From contig OX377202.1 in assembly GCA_947396885.1 (NCBI GenBank), positions 84,300,408 to 84,364,407 of the forward strand: DNA of 64,000 bases. The letters run 5' to 3'. The translations under genes and the position numbers were made by a program. Each line of letters opens with the position of its first letter. Position 1 is the stretch's first letter. Below, piece by piece: positions 24,231 through 36,583 of this stretch. The notes beneath the pieces are model-generated. The model was given only the letters and a program-made list of their open reading frames with translations. It ran no database searches and was not told the origin of the DNA. Origin of the DNA: Heligmosomoides polygyrus polygyrus (lineage: Eukaryota; Nematoda; Chromadorea; Rhabditida; Heligmosomidae).

Positions 24231-24807
24231 AAAGCTGATGGTGTGCTGCGTGACAACTAGCTAGGCGAACCCTTATCGCAGTCCGGCGCCGCGGTGGATG
24301 GTTGGATCCCGTCTCAGTGCAACCAAGCGGCTTGCACTAAAGCTTCTACTCAGCCGCGGTGTTCATCGCCTTCCTCGAGGGGGAGTGCCACTCCGGAGGG
24401 AGTACTCGAATATGTACAGCAAGCACCGCACGAGAAAATAATTTTCTTTTCGAAATTCTTTCCTCTCGGTCGCGCCATTAAATTCCTTCTGTTTCTGAGT
24501 AGACGTATAGATTCCCGTAGCAGTGCGAGCTGTGAAACGAAGGCACGGACTGGAACTATGGATTTTGTAGAGGAGTGTGAAGGTGGTGGAAGGACGGCGT
24601 CCAGACGGCGAATACGCAGCAAGATCCTCGTCCTGGCAGCCGTCCTGTCGTCCCTCGACCCGCTGCTGCTCGCAGTCGCGGGCTGGACGAAGGCTAGGAT
24701 GAGTAGGGGGTCCCGGCTTGCTTCCCTGACAAGATCCAGCGATGTACAAGGCAAGGATCACCTGTTCGCCACTCGCCATGTGTGCGACTAGCGCAGCACA
24801 AACGTTC

Positions 24808-24926
24808 GCTTACGGCCATACCACGTTGAAAGCACGCCATCCCGTCCGATCTGGCAAGTTAAGCAACGTTGGGCCTGGTTAGTACTTGGATCGGAGACGG
24901 CTTGGGAATCCCAGGTGTCGTAAGCT
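24808..24926 (+). rRNA. 5S ribosomal RNA, array B copy 5
   Basis: Full length. Its upstream spacer is type 2 while its downstream spacer is type 1. Confidence 0.97.
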
Positions 24927-25256
24927 TTTGCGTATTTCAACAAAAAAAACATTGATCATTGGGAAGCTTTTTCCTCTTGCCAAAAAAAGAAAACATTTTA
25001 TACTATTTGATCTTTGCGGAGCGTTTCTTCAACGATTTCTAACGTTCGATTCAATTTATTCTAAAAAATTCAAGCTACTTTTAAAATTTAATTAGTTTTT
25101 CATGTTCTTCGGTCACTCTACTCTTCAAAAATCCATTGCGGACACACGCTTTCTATGGCAATTCCCTCCACCAGGCCCTCGTTACGTGAAGCCGCTCACC
25201 AGCACGTTTCTTCGAGAAACGTAGCGTTCCAGCCCATTCATTGGTTAGTGATTGTT

Positions 25257-25348
25257 CTCTCCTTTGAGGAGAGGTTTCCAAAATTTGTCTGACCACAATG
25301 TGAATTGGGTCGGATCTTAAAAGTACCTCAAACTTGGGTAATTAAACC
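25257..25348 (-). ncRNA. SL1 spliced-leader RNA, array B copy 5
   Basis: Complete copy. Confidence 0.96.
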
Positions 25349-25925
25349 AAAGCTGATGGTGTGCTGCGTGACAACTAGCTAGGCGAACCCTTATCGCAGT
25401 CCGGCGCCGCGGTGGATGGTTGGATCCCGTCTCAGTGCAACCAAGCGGCTTGCACTAAAGCTTCTACTCAGCCGCGGTATTCATCGCCTTCCTCGAGGGG
25501 GAATGCCACTCCGGAGGGAGTACTCGAATATGTACAGCAAGCACCGCACGAGAAAATAATTTTCTTTTCGAAATTCTTTCCTCTCGGTCGCGCCATTAAA
25601 TTCCTTCTGTTTCTGAGTAGACGTATAGATTCCCGTAGGAGTGCGAGCTGTGAAACGAAGGCACGGACTGGGACTATGGATTTTGTAGAGGAGTGTGAAG
25701 GTGGTGGAAGGACGGCGTCCAGACGGCGAATACGCAGCAAGATCCTCGTCCTGGCAGCCGTCCTGTCGTCCCTCGACCCGCTGCTGCTCGCAGTCGCGGG
25801 CTGGACGAAGGCTAGGATGAGTAGGGGGTCCCGGCTTGCTTCCCTGACAAGATCCAGCGATGTACAAGGCAAGGATCACCTGTTCGCCACTCGCCATGTG
25901 TGCGACTAGCGCAGCACAAACGTTC

Positions 25926-26044
25926 GCTTACGGCCATACCACGTTGAAAGCACGCCATCCCGTCCGATCTGGCAAGTTAAGCAACGTTGGGCCTGGTTAG
26001 TACTTGGATCGGAGACGGCTTGGGAATCCCAGGTGTCGTAAGCT
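25926..26044 (+). rRNA. 5S ribosomal RNA, array B copy 6
   Basis: Full length, first copy after the permanent change to type 2 spacers. Confidence 0.97.
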
Positions 26045-26372
26045 TTTGCGTATTTCAACAAAAAAAAACATTGATCACTGGGAAGGTTTTTACTCTTGCC
26101 AAAAAAAGAAAACATTTTATATTATTTGATATTTGCGGAGCGTTTGTTCAACGATTTCTAACGTTCGAATCAATGTATTCTAAAAAAATTCAAACTACTT
26201 TTAAAATTTAATTAGTTTTTCATGTTTCGGTCACTCTACTCTTCAAAAATCCATCACGGACACACGCTTTCTATGGCAATTCCCTCCACCAGGCCTTCGT
26301 AACGTGAAGCAGCTTACCAGCACGTTTCTTTGAGAAACGTAGCGTTCCAGCCTATTCATTGGAGTGATTGTT

Positions 26373-26464
26373 CTCTCCTTTGAGGAGAGGTTTCCAAAAT
26401 TTGTCTGACCACAATGTGAATTGGGTCGGATCTTAAAAGCACCTCAAACTTGGGTAATTAAACC
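26373..26464 (-). ncRNA. SL1 spliced-leader RNA, array B copy 6 (donor variant)
   Basis: Complete, but position 26440 is changed so that the splice donor reads GTG rather than GTA. GTG donors still work in nematodes, so the gene may remain active. Confidence 0.95.
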
Positions 26465-27041
26465 AAAGCTGATGGTGTGCTGCGTGACAACTAGCTGGGC
26501 GAACCCTTATCGCAGTCCGGCGCCGCGGTGGATGGTTGGAACCCGTCTCAGTGCAACCAAGCGGCTTGCACTAAAGCTTCTAGTCAGCCGCGGTGTTCAT
26601 CGCCTTCCTCGAGGGGGAGTGCCACTCCGGAGGGAGTACTCGAATATGTACAGCAAGCACCGCACGAGAAAATAATTTTCTTTTCGAAATTCTTTCCTCT
26701 CGGTCGCGCCATTAAATTCCTTCTGTTTCTGAGTAGACGTATAGATTCCCGTAGCAGTGCGAGCTGTGAAACGAAGGCACGGACTGGAACTATGGATTTT
26801 GTAGAGGAGTGTGAAGGTGGTGGAAGGACGGCGTCCAGACGGCGAATACGCAGCAAGATCCTCGTCCTGGCAGCCGTCCTGTCGTCCCTCGACCCGCTGC
26901 TGCTCGCAGTCGCGGGCTGGACGAAGGCTAGGATGAGTAGGGGGTCCCGGCTTGCTTCCCTGACAAGATCCAGCGATGTACAAGGCAAGGATCACCTGTT
27001 CGCCACTCGCCATGTGTGCGACTAGCGCAGCACAAACGTTC

Positions 27042-27160
27042 GCTTACGGCCATACCACGTTGAAAGCACGCCATCCCGTCCGATCTGGCAAGTTAAGCAA
27101 CGTTGGGCCTGGTTAGTACTTGGATCGGAGACGGCTTGGGAATCCCAGGTGTCGTAAGCT
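27042..27160 (+). rRNA. 5S ribosomal RNA, array B copy 7
   Basis: Full-length copy in a type 2 unit (1116-bp period). Confidence 0.97.
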
Positions 27161-27488
27161 TTTGCGTATTTCAACAAAAAAAAACATTGATCACTGGGAA
27201 GGTTTTTACTCTTGCCAAAAAAAGAAAACATTTTATATTATTTGATATTTGCGGAGCGTTTGTTCAACGATTTCTAACGTTCGAATCAATGTATTCTAAA
27301 AAAATTCAAACTACTTTTAAAATTTAATTAGTTTTTCATGTTTCGGTCACTCTACTCTTCAAAAATCCATCACGGACACACGCTTTCTATGGCAATTCCC
27401 TCCACCAGGCCTTCGTAACGTGAAGCAGCTTACCAGCACGTTTCTTTGAGAAACGTAGCGTTCCAGCCTATTCATTGGAGTGATTGTT

Positions 27489-27580
27489 CTCTCCTTTGAG
27501 GAGAGGTTTCCAAAATTTGTCTGACCACAATGTGAATTGGGTCGGATCTTAAAAGTACCTCAAACTTGGGTAATTAAACC
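27489..27580 (-). ncRNA. SL1 spliced-leader RNA, array B copy 7
   Basis: Complete copy with the normal GTA donor. Confidence 0.96.
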
Positions 27581-28157
27581 AAAGCTGATGGTGTGCTGCG
27601 TGACAACTAGCTGGGCGAACCCTTATCGCAGTCCGGCGCCGCGGTGGATGGTTGGAACCCGTCTCAGTGCAACCAAGCGGCTTGCACTAAAGCTTCTACT
27701 CAGCCGCGGTGTTCATCGCCTTCCTCGAGGGGGAGTGCCACTCCGGAGGGAGTACTCGAATATGTACAGCAAGCACCGCACGAGAAAATAATTTTCTTTT
27801 CGAAATTCTTTCCTCTCGGTCGCGCCATTAAATTCCTTCTGTTTCTGAGTAGACGTATAGATTCCCGTAGCAGTGCGAGCTGTGAAACGAAGGCACGGAC
27901 TGGAACTATGGATTTTGTAGAGGAGTGTGAAGGTGGTGGAAGGACGGCGTCCAGACGGCGAATACGCAGCAAGATCCTCGTCCTGGCAGCCGTCCTGTCG
28001 TCCCTCGACCCGCTGCTGCTCGCAGTCGCGGGCTGGACGAAGGCTAGGATGAGTAGGGGGTCCCGGCTTGCTTCCCTGACAAGATCCAGCGATGTACAAG
28101 GCAAGGATCACCTGTTCGCCACTCGCCATGTGTGCGACTAGCGCAGCACAAACGTTC

Positions 28158-28276
28158 GCTTACGGCCATACCACGTTGAAAGCACGCCATCCCGTCCGAT
28201 CTGGCAAGTTAAGCAACGTTGGGCCTGGTTAGTACTTGGATCGGAGACGGCTTGGGAATCCCAGGTGTCGTAAGCT
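28158..28276 (+). rRNA. 5S ribosomal RNA, array B copy 8
   Basis: Full-length copy. Confidence 0.97.
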
Positions 28277-28604
28277 TTTGCGTATTTCAACAAAAAAAAA
28301 CATTGATCACTGGGAAGGTTTTTACTCTTGCCAAAAAAAGAAAACATTTTATATTATTTGATATTTGCGGAGCGTTTGTTCAACGATTTCTAACGTTCGA
28401 ATCAATGTATTCTAAAAAAATTCAAACTACTTTTAAAATTTAATTAGTTTTTCATGTTTCGGTCACTCTACTCTTCAAAAATCCATCACGGACACACGCT
28501 TTCTATGGCAATTCCCTCCACCAGGCCTTCGTAACGTGAAGCAGCTTACCAGCACGTTTCTTTGAGAAACGTAGCGTTCCAGCCTATTCATTGGAGTGAT
28601 TGTT

Positions 28605-28696
28605 CTCTCCTTTGAGGAGAGGTTTCCAAAATTTGTCTGACCACAATGTGAATTGGGTCGGATCTTAAAAGTACCTCAAACTTGGGTAATTAAACC
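28605..28696 (-). ncRNA. SL1 spliced-leader RNA, array B copy 8
   Basis: Complete copy. Confidence 0.96.
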
Positions 28697-29273
28697 AAAG
28701 CTGATGGTGTGCTGCGTGACAACTAGCTGGGCGAACCCTTATCGCAGTCCGGCGCCGCGATGGATGGTTGGAACCCGTCTCAGTGCAACCAAGCGGCTTG
28801 CACTAAAGCTTCTACTCAGCCGCGGTGTTCATCGCCTTCCTCGAGGGGGAGTGCCACTCCGGAGGGAGTACTCGAATATGTACAGCAAGCACCGCACGAG
28901 AAAATAATTTTCTTTTCGAAATTCTTTCCTCTCGGTCGCGCCATTAAATTCCTTCTGTTTCTGAGTAGACGTATAGATTCCCGTAGCAGTGCGAGCTGTG
29001 AAACGAAGGCACGGACTGGAACTATGGATTTTGTAGAGGAGTGTGAAGGTGGTGGAAGGACGGCGTCCAGACGGCGAATACGCAGCAAGATCCTCGTCCT
29101 GGCAGCCGTCCTGTCGTCCCTCGACCCGCTGCTGCTCGCAGTCGCGGGCTGGACGAAGGCTAGGATGAGTAGGGGGTCCCGGCTTGCTTCCCTGACAAGA
29201 TCCAGCGATGTACAAGGCAAGGATCACCTGTTCGCCACTCGCCATGTGTGCGACTAGCGCAGCACAAACGTTC

Positions 29274-29392
29274 GCTTACGGCCATACCACGTTGAAAGCA
29301 CGCCATCCCGTCCGATCTGGCAAGTTAAGCAACGTTGGGCCTGGTTAGTACTTGGATCGGAGACGGCTTGGGAATCCCAGGTGTCGTAAGCT
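29274..29392 (+). rRNA. 5S ribosomal RNA, array B copy 9
   Basis: Full-length copy. Confidence 0.97.
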
Positions 29393-29719
29393 TTTGCGTA
29401 TTTCAACAAAAAAAACATTGATCACTGGGAAGGTTTTTACTCTTGCCAAAAAAAGAAAACATTTTATATTATTTGATATTTGCGGAGCGTTTGTTCAACG
29501 ATTTCTAACGTTCGAATCAATGTATTCTAAAAAAATTCAAACTACTTTTAAAATTTAATTAGTTTTTCATGTTTCGGTCACTCTACTCTTCAAAAATCCA
29601 TCACGGACACACGCTTTCTATGGCAATTCCCTCCACCAGGCCTTCGTAACGTGAAGCAGCTTACCAGCACGTTTCTTTGAGAAACGTAGCGTTCCAGCCT
29701 ATTCATTGGAGTGATTGTT

Positions 29720-29811
29720 CTCTCCTTTGAGGAGAGGTTTCCAAAATTTGTCTGACCACAATGTGAATTGGGTCGGATCTTAAAAGTACCTCAAACTTGG
29801 GTAATTAAACC
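29720..29811 (-). ncRNA. SL1 spliced-leader RNA, array B copy 9
   Basis: Complete copy. Confidence 0.96.
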
Positions 29812-30388
29812 AAAGCTGATGGTGTGCTGCGTGACAACTAGCTGGGCGAACCCTTATCGCAGTCCGGCGCCGCGGTGGATGGTTGGAACCCGTCTCAGTG
29901 CAACCAAGCGGCTTGCACTAAAGCTTCTACTCAGCCGCGGTGTTCATCGCCTTCCTCGAGGGGGAGTGCCACTCCGGAGGGAGTACTCGAATATGTACAG
30001 CAAGCACCGCACGAGAAAATAATTTTCTTTTCGAAATTCTTTCCTCTCGGTCGCGCCATTAAATTCCTTCTGTTTCTGAGTAGACGTATAGATTCCCGTA
30101 GCAGTGCGAGCTGTGAAACGAAGGCACGGACTGGAACTATGGATTTTGTAGAGGAGTGTGAAGGTGGTGGAAGGACGGCGTCCAGACGGCGAATACGCAG
30201 CAAGATCCTCGTCCTGGCAGCCGTCCTGTCGTCCCTCGACCCGCTGCTGCTCGCAGTCGCGGGCTGGACGAAGGCTAGGATGAGTAGGGGGTCCCGGCTT
30301 GCTTCCCTGACAAGATCCAGCGATGTACAAGGCAAGGATCACCTGTTCGCCACTCGCCATGTGTGCGACTAGCGCAGCACAAACGTTC

Positions 30389-30507
30389 GCTTACGGCCAT
30401 ACCACGTTGAAAGCACGCCATCCCGTCCGATCTGGCAAGTTAAGCAACGTTGGGCCTGGTTAGTACTTGGATCGGAGACGGCTTGGGAATCCCAGGTGTC
30501 GTAAGCT
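30389..30507 (+). rRNA. 5S ribosomal RNA, array B copy 10
   Basis: Full-length copy. Confidence 0.97.
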
Positions 30508-30836
30508 TTTGCGTATTTCAACAAAAAAAAAACATTGATCACTGGGAAGGTTTTTACTCTTGCCAAAAAAAGAAAACATTTTATATTATTTGATATTTGC
30601 GGAGCGTTTGTTCAACGATTTCTAACGTTCGAATCAATGTATTCTAAAAAAATTCAAACTACTTTTAAAATTTAATTAGTTTTTCATGTTTCGGTCACTC
30701 TACTCTTCAAAAATCCATCACGGACACACGCTTTCTATGGCAATTCCCTCCACCAGGCCTTCGTAACGTGAAGCAGCTTACCAGCACGTTTCTTTGAGAA
30801 ACGTAGCGTTCCAGCCTATTCATTGGAGTGATTGTT

Positions 30837-30928
30837 CTCTCCTTTGAGGAGAGGTTTCCAAAATTTGTCTGACCACAATGTGAATTGGGTCGGATCTTAA
30901 AAGTACCTCAAACTTGGGTAATTAAACC
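30837..30928 (-). ncRNA. SL1 spliced-leader RNA, array B copy 10
   Basis: Last complete SL1 gene of array B. Confidence 0.96.
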
Positions 30929-31505
30929 AAAGCTGATGGTGTGCTGCGTGACAACTAGCTGGGCGAACCCTTATCGCAGTCCGGCGCCGCGGTGGATGGT
31001 TGGAACCCGTCTCAGTGCAACCAAGCGGCTTGCACTAAAGCTTCTACTCAGCCGCGGTGTTCATCGCCTTCCTCGAGGGGGAGTGCCACTCCGGAGGGAG
31101 TACTCGAATATGTACAGCAAGCACCGCACGAGAAAATAATTTTCTTTTCGAAATTCTTTCCTCTCGGTCGCGCCATTAAATTCCTTCTGTTTCTGAGTAG
31201 ACGTATAGATTCCCGTAGCAGTGCGAGCTGTGAAACGAAGGCACGGACTGGAACTATGGATTTTGTAGAGGAGTGTGAAGGTGGTGGAAGGACGGCGTCC
31301 AGACGGCGAATACGCAGCAAGATCCTCGTCCTGGCAGCCGTCCTGTCGTCCCTCGACCCGCTGCTGCTCGCAGTCGCGGGCTGGACGAAGGCTAGGATGA
31401 GTAGGGGGTCCCGGCTTGCTTCCCTGACAAGATCCAGCGATGTACAAGGCAAGGATCACCTGTTCGCCACTCGCCATGTGTGCGACTAGCGCAGCACAAA
31501 CGTTC

Positions 31506-31624
31506 GCTTACGGCCATACCACGTTGAAAGCACGCCATCCCGTCCGATCTGGCAAGTTAAGCAACGTTGGGCCTGGTTAGTACTTGGATCGGAGACGGCT
31601 TGGGAATCCCAGGTGTCGTAAGCT
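31506..31624 (+). rRNA. 5S ribosomal RNA, array B copy 11
   Basis: Last 5S gene of the array, full length. Confidence 0.97.
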
Positions 31625-31952
31625 TTTGCGTATTTCAACAAAAAAAAACATTGATCACTGGGAAGGTTTTTACTCTTGCCAAAAAAGAAAACATTTTATA
31701 TTATTTGATATTTGCGGAGCGTTTGTTCAACGATTTCTAACGTTCGAATCAATGTATTCTAAAAAAATTCAAACTACTTTTAAAATTTAATTAGTTTTTC
31801 ATGTTTCGGTCACTCTACTCTTCAAAAATCCATCACGGACACACGCTTTCTATGGCAATTCCCTCCACCAGGCCTTCGTAACGTGAAGCAGCTTACCAGC
31901 ACGTTTCTTTGAGAAACGTAGCGTTCCAGCCTATTCATTGGAGTGATTGTTC

Positions 31953-31981
31953 TCTCCTTTGAGGAGAGGTTTCCAAAATTT
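31953..31981 (-). pseudogene. Truncated SL1 RNA gene: 3' hairpin only
   Basis: The closing hairpin and the start of the Sm site are present, then the match to the array stops and unrelated AT-rich DNA begins. The leader is absent. Confidence 0.85.
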
Positions 31982-34900
31982 AGGCTAATTCGCAATTTTT
32001 ATTCCACCCGTCACCATTCAAATATGACCAGGATGCATAGCAGTTTGACAGAGCTGTTTTTGCCTAGATATTCTGGAAAACGTTTTGAATTGTCGTACAC
32101 GATGGTTTCCTTATAAGGTGTTATCGCACCTATTAGAAAAGGTTGAACGTTTCAACAACATGGAAAACTCTGAACTTCCATTCTCCTAGCAGGCCGATGA
32201 GGGGTTAAAGTGCCTACTAATAAGGCATCTTCCTTAGCCTTAAAACAAGAAAACGGTCTTTACGTTATACCACCGTATGTAAATCCTAAAATATACCCTA
32301 ATGTCTCCCATTAAATCCGAAGAGTACTGTGGGTTTTATGCACACATCTCGCATTGAGAAGCGATGCCTTTCCATGAACCGCCTCATTTTCGAGCTCTAA
32401 ATCGCGAAACCACTGCCCCGAACCACTTACACGTTGTTCTACCATACAATTGATGCTTCCGTCTAAACCCAGTGTCCACGCGATCGCGACGTGTTCCCTC
32501 CAACATCATCTACGGAAGATAAAAGTAGAAAAGCAGACCTCTCCTGCGCTATGGAAAAGGTTGAAACCCGTTACTTTCTGAACAGACTTAAATATTGTGT
32601 GTCAATAGGATGCAGCCTTCGAAATCTTCTACAAGATACATTTCATAGCGGTGGAGCCCAATTTGTGTACGGCATAGGAGCTACACATAAGGTAGACCAT
32701 GTTCGAGGAAATGCCTGTCCGTCTTTTCGTTTTCAGAAATCGACCGCTCCAACAGAACGATCGACCGCATAACATTGTTGGAGTCATTTTCTGACCGACC
32801 GCGAAGCAGTTCTTCCGCTCTGGAATCGACGTGTACTTGGGCTTATATGCAGTAAACTTCGTAGAGCTTGAAGACATGAGTCTATCGACGTATACTACGA
32901 CTTTAAACCTTGTACTGGAGGAGTTGTTAGGAATACGACGGTTTGCGAAGGATTAATCCATGGCAGTGCGTTTTTCCATTTGTTGAACGTGTGGAGGTAT
33001 TGTACAGGTGCTGCTCATCTTAGCAGCGTTCAACTCGCCCCGGACATCAGAAGGAAAAGTTGCTAGGTAACGCAGTGCGAATTCAGCAGGACGAAAAGCA
33101 CTAACAATAAGAAGACGCACATGCAATGTGTGGAGCGTTGTAAGGAAAGATTGATTGACATGTTCCTTCCCTGATTATGTTCGTTCGAGCCGGTAATTTC
33201 GCAACAGATACACACATCAGCACTGAACACATTGTGCTTCCGCAAGTGTCACGAATGTGTCAGTCACTAGCACCTGGAGTGTTCTAAGGAAGGCGTTGCA
33301 TAAATCCAGTAGCGGGAGACTAGGTACAGCCTTGTCTGGTATCTGCAAGCGTGAAACTACACCAGGGATGCGAAACGAGTAGCTTCCACACCAGCAGAAG
33401 ACCTGGTGCGAAGGCCCAGCCTTCAGAAGCCTCTGTTGTCACCAGTGGCGAAATCGAGGCTACCGTATCCTGGGTTTCGCCATCGCCTCGCCCTCACACG
33501 CGCTTCCAGCCTCGTGTTGTCGCCAGTGGCGAAATCGAGGCTACCGTATCCTGCGTTTCGCCATCGTCTCGCGTTCACCCGTGCTTTCACTTCGTGAGCC
33601 TCGTGATGCGCCAAGCCACTTCCTCCGTCTGTTACGCCATTGTGCGCCACAGTGCTCTGAGAGTGCCTCGGTCAGATTACAAACTGCTGAGGAACTCTTA
33701 GACGGTCTGCTCCACGATTTCAGTTCTTCAGTTTGACATCGGAAACTTTGGTGTGGGGACTTGTCGGCGAAGTTATGTGGCCGTGCAATCATTTTCCCGA
33801 CGTTCTCAGTTGGCATTGTTTCCTCATTGGATGCCGTTATTATCACCTTTGTTGTTCCTTCTGACATTAAAAGACTATCAGACATCAGTTTTTTCTACCA
33901 GTTATTCGTTTCCTCACTGGCGCTTCCTGTAAGGAGAAGTCTGGTGCTAAGGACTCATGAAAGTAATTGTAAAGTGGTAACAATAGAATATTTAGGTCAT
34001 CAGGTCGGAAACGTGTGTCAAATGAGAACGAGGAGAAATGTCTGCCTGGCCAGATAGCTCAGTCGGAACAAGCGAATTTCGCACCTAATTTATTCGGGTG
34101 TAATTGAACAGTGCACTTAACGCCACCTCGTGTCCATGTCCGATTTTCCAGGAATCTTGGCGTTCAAATTGTGATATCGTGAATTTCACTACGGACAAGA
34201 CCTGCTGTCCCCCGGCGTCTTCCTTTTTTCTTTTTTACTTTTCCCTACGATGAAAGCTCACAACAGCAGGCTGGTCGCCGTCACCTCCTCTGTTGGGCTT
34301 CTGCGACGGAGAGAATACCATTGACTATCCTGTGCTTCGGCTTCGGAACGTAACGGTCTTTCCTTAATCTAGCTTGCGCTGCTTTCCATGTTGTGGTGCA
34401 CTAGAAATGCGCGATCCGCGCGCTGCACGATAGAAATACTGACCACATAGCGAGGAAGGCCTGAAGGTTACTGCTCGTAGAGCGCTTCTGGAGGCCTCCT
34501 TCAAATGTTTTCAATGTGGTGTCCTTCGCTCTTCCTTGTTCATGTGTGCTGTTGTCGTTAGGCGTCTTTCGTGCTGTCCGTGTGACCAGCGTTAGCTAGC
34601 GTTCTTCACCGTTCAGTGGTTCCTTTATAATGTTCCTTCATCAGTGCAGTTGATGACCAGCCTTCTGCCCTCTCTTCCCCTCTGCTTTATGCTTCGGTTT
34701 CGATTCCTCACCTACGTGTATTCTCCACTCGCTCCTGCTGTCCTTCAGATGCATTGTTGCAGGTTACAGCGGGAGTACGCTATGAGCCACATTGGAACAT
34801 GGCCATGCCTCACGTTGCGTTCACCGTAACCAGCGACGGTACACAGCCGCTCGCTGCTCTCACATCAACTTACTCAGGTACTATTGGTTGTGGAATATAG

Positions 34901-35216
34901 TTGGCATAAGCGAAATAGTCTGATGACGGTTTCAGGTTCCATGAAATCGATTCGAACTCGCCGGAGAAGGATGGCGAGAAATTCCTGAGAACTGAGGTAC
35001 CATTCAACTAAGCGGAGTCGCTGAACGCAAACCAAAAACTTGCAGTTTTCCCAAATTACATTCGAGAAACAGTAACTTAGCTCGGAATTCGCGTTTTCTC
35101 TCTATCAAAGGACTGCTGTGGTGGCATCTTTTTTCTTTGTAATAAATGTTTAAAGATACCGAAGACGGGATCATCTGTTGAAGATTTTTGCAGAGTTGTG
35201 ACGTTAGAGGATCGCC
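31982..35216. other. No supported gene
   Basis: Mixed-composition DNA without exons I can defend. It holds the 81-bp duplication at 33435-33596 and, at 34056, a tRNA A-box-like stretch with no matching B box. Confidence 0.45.
33435..33596 (+). repeat. 81-bp tandem duplication
   Basis: Two units at 33435 and 33516 share GTGGCGAAATCGAGGCTACC and, further on, TTTCGCCATCG. The length is a multiple of three, so an open frame at 33351-33701 passes through both with a repeated GEIEATVS motif. Each unit also contains a TGGCGAAA/TTTCGCCA inverted pair. Confidence 0.75.
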
Positions 35217-36557
35217 TCATAATAAATTATCCTCACTGTTGTTCGCATAAGGTGCTGATCGTGGAACGCCTTCAGAACTGGATGTTGGTCTCTGTCGACC
35301 TTTCGCCAGAACTTTAGCTGCTCGTCCGCGTCTTTCATCCATGCTTAACGTTGGCTTTTTATTATATGTACCGGGATGAGTCACTCTAATCCTAATCTTA
35401 GAAAAATCACTTTCACCGCGGCGTCCGGTAACCTGAAAGCGTTGAAGATAGTATGGAGGACTGGTGATGTAGTCGTTCTGCCATTCGAACATCGAATTGG
35501 TGTCTGGTGCGGTTTTGAATAGGGGGTGGACCGTCTCGCCTCCTGAAATATACAGATGTCTTTTCTTAATAATGTCAAGCTGCGCAGAAACCCTACCTGT
35601 ATACCGTGCGTCGTTCCTCTCCATGTAAAGCTGTTCTCGACGCAACGTGGACGTCGCAATTCGAGAGCCGCTTCGCGTCTAAACGCAGCGAAGTTGATAG
35701 AAAGCGATGGAACTCCTAAGCAATCTCACCTCCATGGTCGCGGACGGCCGCATCTCTGTAGCGAGAACCGCTCGAGAACCGTCACCCTCATTTACCTCTA
35801 GAACACACTATTCTGAGAGGAGAAATGTTGCATCGTACGAAGCTCTTGCAAACCTTCCAGCTGCCCCTCGTCACGGTCGTCACCGTTTCCGCTCCTTTCA
35901 GTTGTGTGCCGCTGAAATGGTGGTCGACGATGACATTTGGGAAGATCTGAGACCGAGAACTTAGAACATGCCCAAGCTGCTTACGTTTATTAGGGGTATG
36001 TAGGCATCTTCTATTTGTGCTACAAAAGCATTGTATGTTGGATTCTTCTCTCTAGGAATCCTTTCTAAATCAATCGATGCGCCTTTGAGCCTCTCCATTA
36101 TTCCTCTGCTGGTCTGCTCGTACATCTGAACGGTGGTCCGATTAATTCACTTCCTAACTGACCACGTCTTGCACACACCTTGTGTTGATCGCTTTCTACA
36201 TGGAGTTGGTGATGGTCACGGAGATGAATCCGAAGATTGAACTTCCCGTGTTTGCCGCATCCCACGCAGAACTGCACGCCTCGACTTGGCAGTGCCGGGA
36301 AGTACACAGCTGGAAGTATTGGTAATAGAAACTAAAACAGAAGTACATCTTCGTTGATAACGCGTCAGACCGTCGGAGAGTTTCACGGGAAGCTTCGGTA
36401 TGTCCCCTCTTCGTTCCATTTCGGGTAACTGCAGTTTTGCCATCTCTCCAATCCGCTTAAATTCAGCTCTTTGCTCCTGTCTGCGTCGCTGTCGGGATAT
36501 GGCAGAACGTGGCTGAGGTTGGTCATCTTCGGATGTTGGGGATCGTTCAGGATTCAT
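35217..36557 (-). CDS. Zinc-finger paralogue of the recombinase gene, without the recombinase domain
   Basis: Proposed exons: 36557-36347, 36309-36179, 36125-35985, 35946-35796, 35755-35730, 35678-35597 and 35542 to at least about 35430. Frames and splice phases agree at every junction. Exon 2 encodes the zinc finger (FCVGCGKH...LRIHLRDHH) and exon 3 starts EQTSRGIMERLKGASID. Both align with exons 2 and 3 of the gene at 37110-42309, with identical intron positions and phases. Exons 6-7 match its exons 5-6 (YTG/GGETVHPLF...PPYYLQRF). After that the similarity ends. The last exon stays open to a TGA at 35217-35219, but its true end is uncertain. The tyrosine-recombinase core is missing, so the product could bind DNA but not catalyse strand exchange. 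Function unknown; DNA binding is inferred from the finger. Confidence 0.68.
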
Positions 36558-36583
36558 TGCAACTTGTAAGGTTGAAAAAAATT

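Larger units (their letters stand above)
19736..31981. repeat. 5S rRNA / SL1 RNA tandem array B (unit 1115-1119 bp), inverted relative to A
   Basis: Eleven units with 5S on plus and SL1 on minus, so the whole array is in the opposite orientation to array A. The units are about 17 bp longer than in array A, mainly from insertions in the GC-rich spacer. Units up to about 25.7 kb (type 1) and after 25.8 kb (type 2) differ at about a dozen linked sites and in the AT spacer. The left end stops exactly at the SL1 exon border, and the right end stops inside the SL1 Sm site. Confidence 0.97.

Noticed and set aside
19821..31489. Overlapping open frames of 134-165 codons on both strands in every array B spacer
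   Set aside because: They are conserved only because the units are homogenised; the same spacer in array A breaks them, and three overlapping frames on both strands show no codon preference.
34050..34130. tRNA-like A box (TAGCTCAGTCGG)
   Set aside because: No B box (GGTTCGA type) at the right distance and no cloverleaf could be drawn.
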